From positions 1 through 6,638 of the forward strand of contig JAHDGP010000262.1 of NCBI GenBank assembly GCA_020627525.1: 6,638 bases of DNA, given 5' to 3'. The notes below the pieces were generated by a model. The model was not told the DNA's origin. It made no database searches and saw nothing but the letters and a program-made list of their open reading frames with translations. This DNA is from Bacteroidota bacterium. Its GTDB lineage: Bacteria > Bacteroidota > Bacteroidia > Chitinophagales > UBA2359. Below are positions 6,611 through 6,638 of this stretch, piece by piece (position 1 is the first letter of the stretch; the number at the start of each line of letters is the position of its first letter). The translations under genes and the position numbers were made by a program.

Positions 6611-6638
6611 CCAAAAAAAAGTTTATAAATGTTCAGAC

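Noticed and set aside
6510..6614. 35-codon N-terminal extension of paaZ
   Set aside because: The extension would translate the palindromic repeat and the promoter box, and aldehyde dehydrogenases of this family begin close to the KLGNYVQGKW segment.

Overview
The window looks like chromosomal DNA of a member of the phylum Bacteroidota, probably a flavobacterium-like organism. Four things suggest this: strongly AT-rich sequence; no Shine-Dalgarno-like sites at the starts; a TAnnTTTG-type promoter box; and a large M43 metalloprotease carrying GEVEDY-type and coathanger-like C-terminal modules. The genus cannot be read from the sequence.

Left part, plus strand (59-3683). A 926-residue M43 (pappalysin-like) zinc metalloprotease is followed by a near-perfect intrinsic terminator and then by a 232-residue protein of unknown function with one EF-hand-like calcium loop. 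The domains of the protease belong to a secreted enzyme, yet neither protein has a signal peptide. In-frame stops just upstream of each start rule out simple N-terminal extensions. A short signal-peptide-like reading frame that hits a stop lies just before the second gene.

Middle (3684-4019), 336 bp without an intact gene. It holds, on the minus strand, a broken relic that reads like the C-terminal membrane segment of a ChrA-type chromate transporter. Next come three degenerate copies of a roughly 28-bp AACCAC...CACA repeat. An array of eight consecutive 8-bp units then abuts the stop codon of the next gene. The region looks like decayed sequence colonised by simple repeats between two convergent genes.

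Right part, minus strand (6509-4020). This is a PaaZ-type bifunctional enzyme of aerobic phenylacetate degradation (aldehyde dehydrogenase plus MaoC-like hydratase). It is extended by about 140-150 C-terminal residues that resemble a DinB/DUF1569-like helical, His-rich domain. A -7-type promoter box and a 15-bp palindromic repeat lie upstream.

The left and right halves show no functional link. The items most worth a second look are the leaderless M43 protease with its unknown neighbour, the third domain on PaaZ, and the chrA relic with its repeats.
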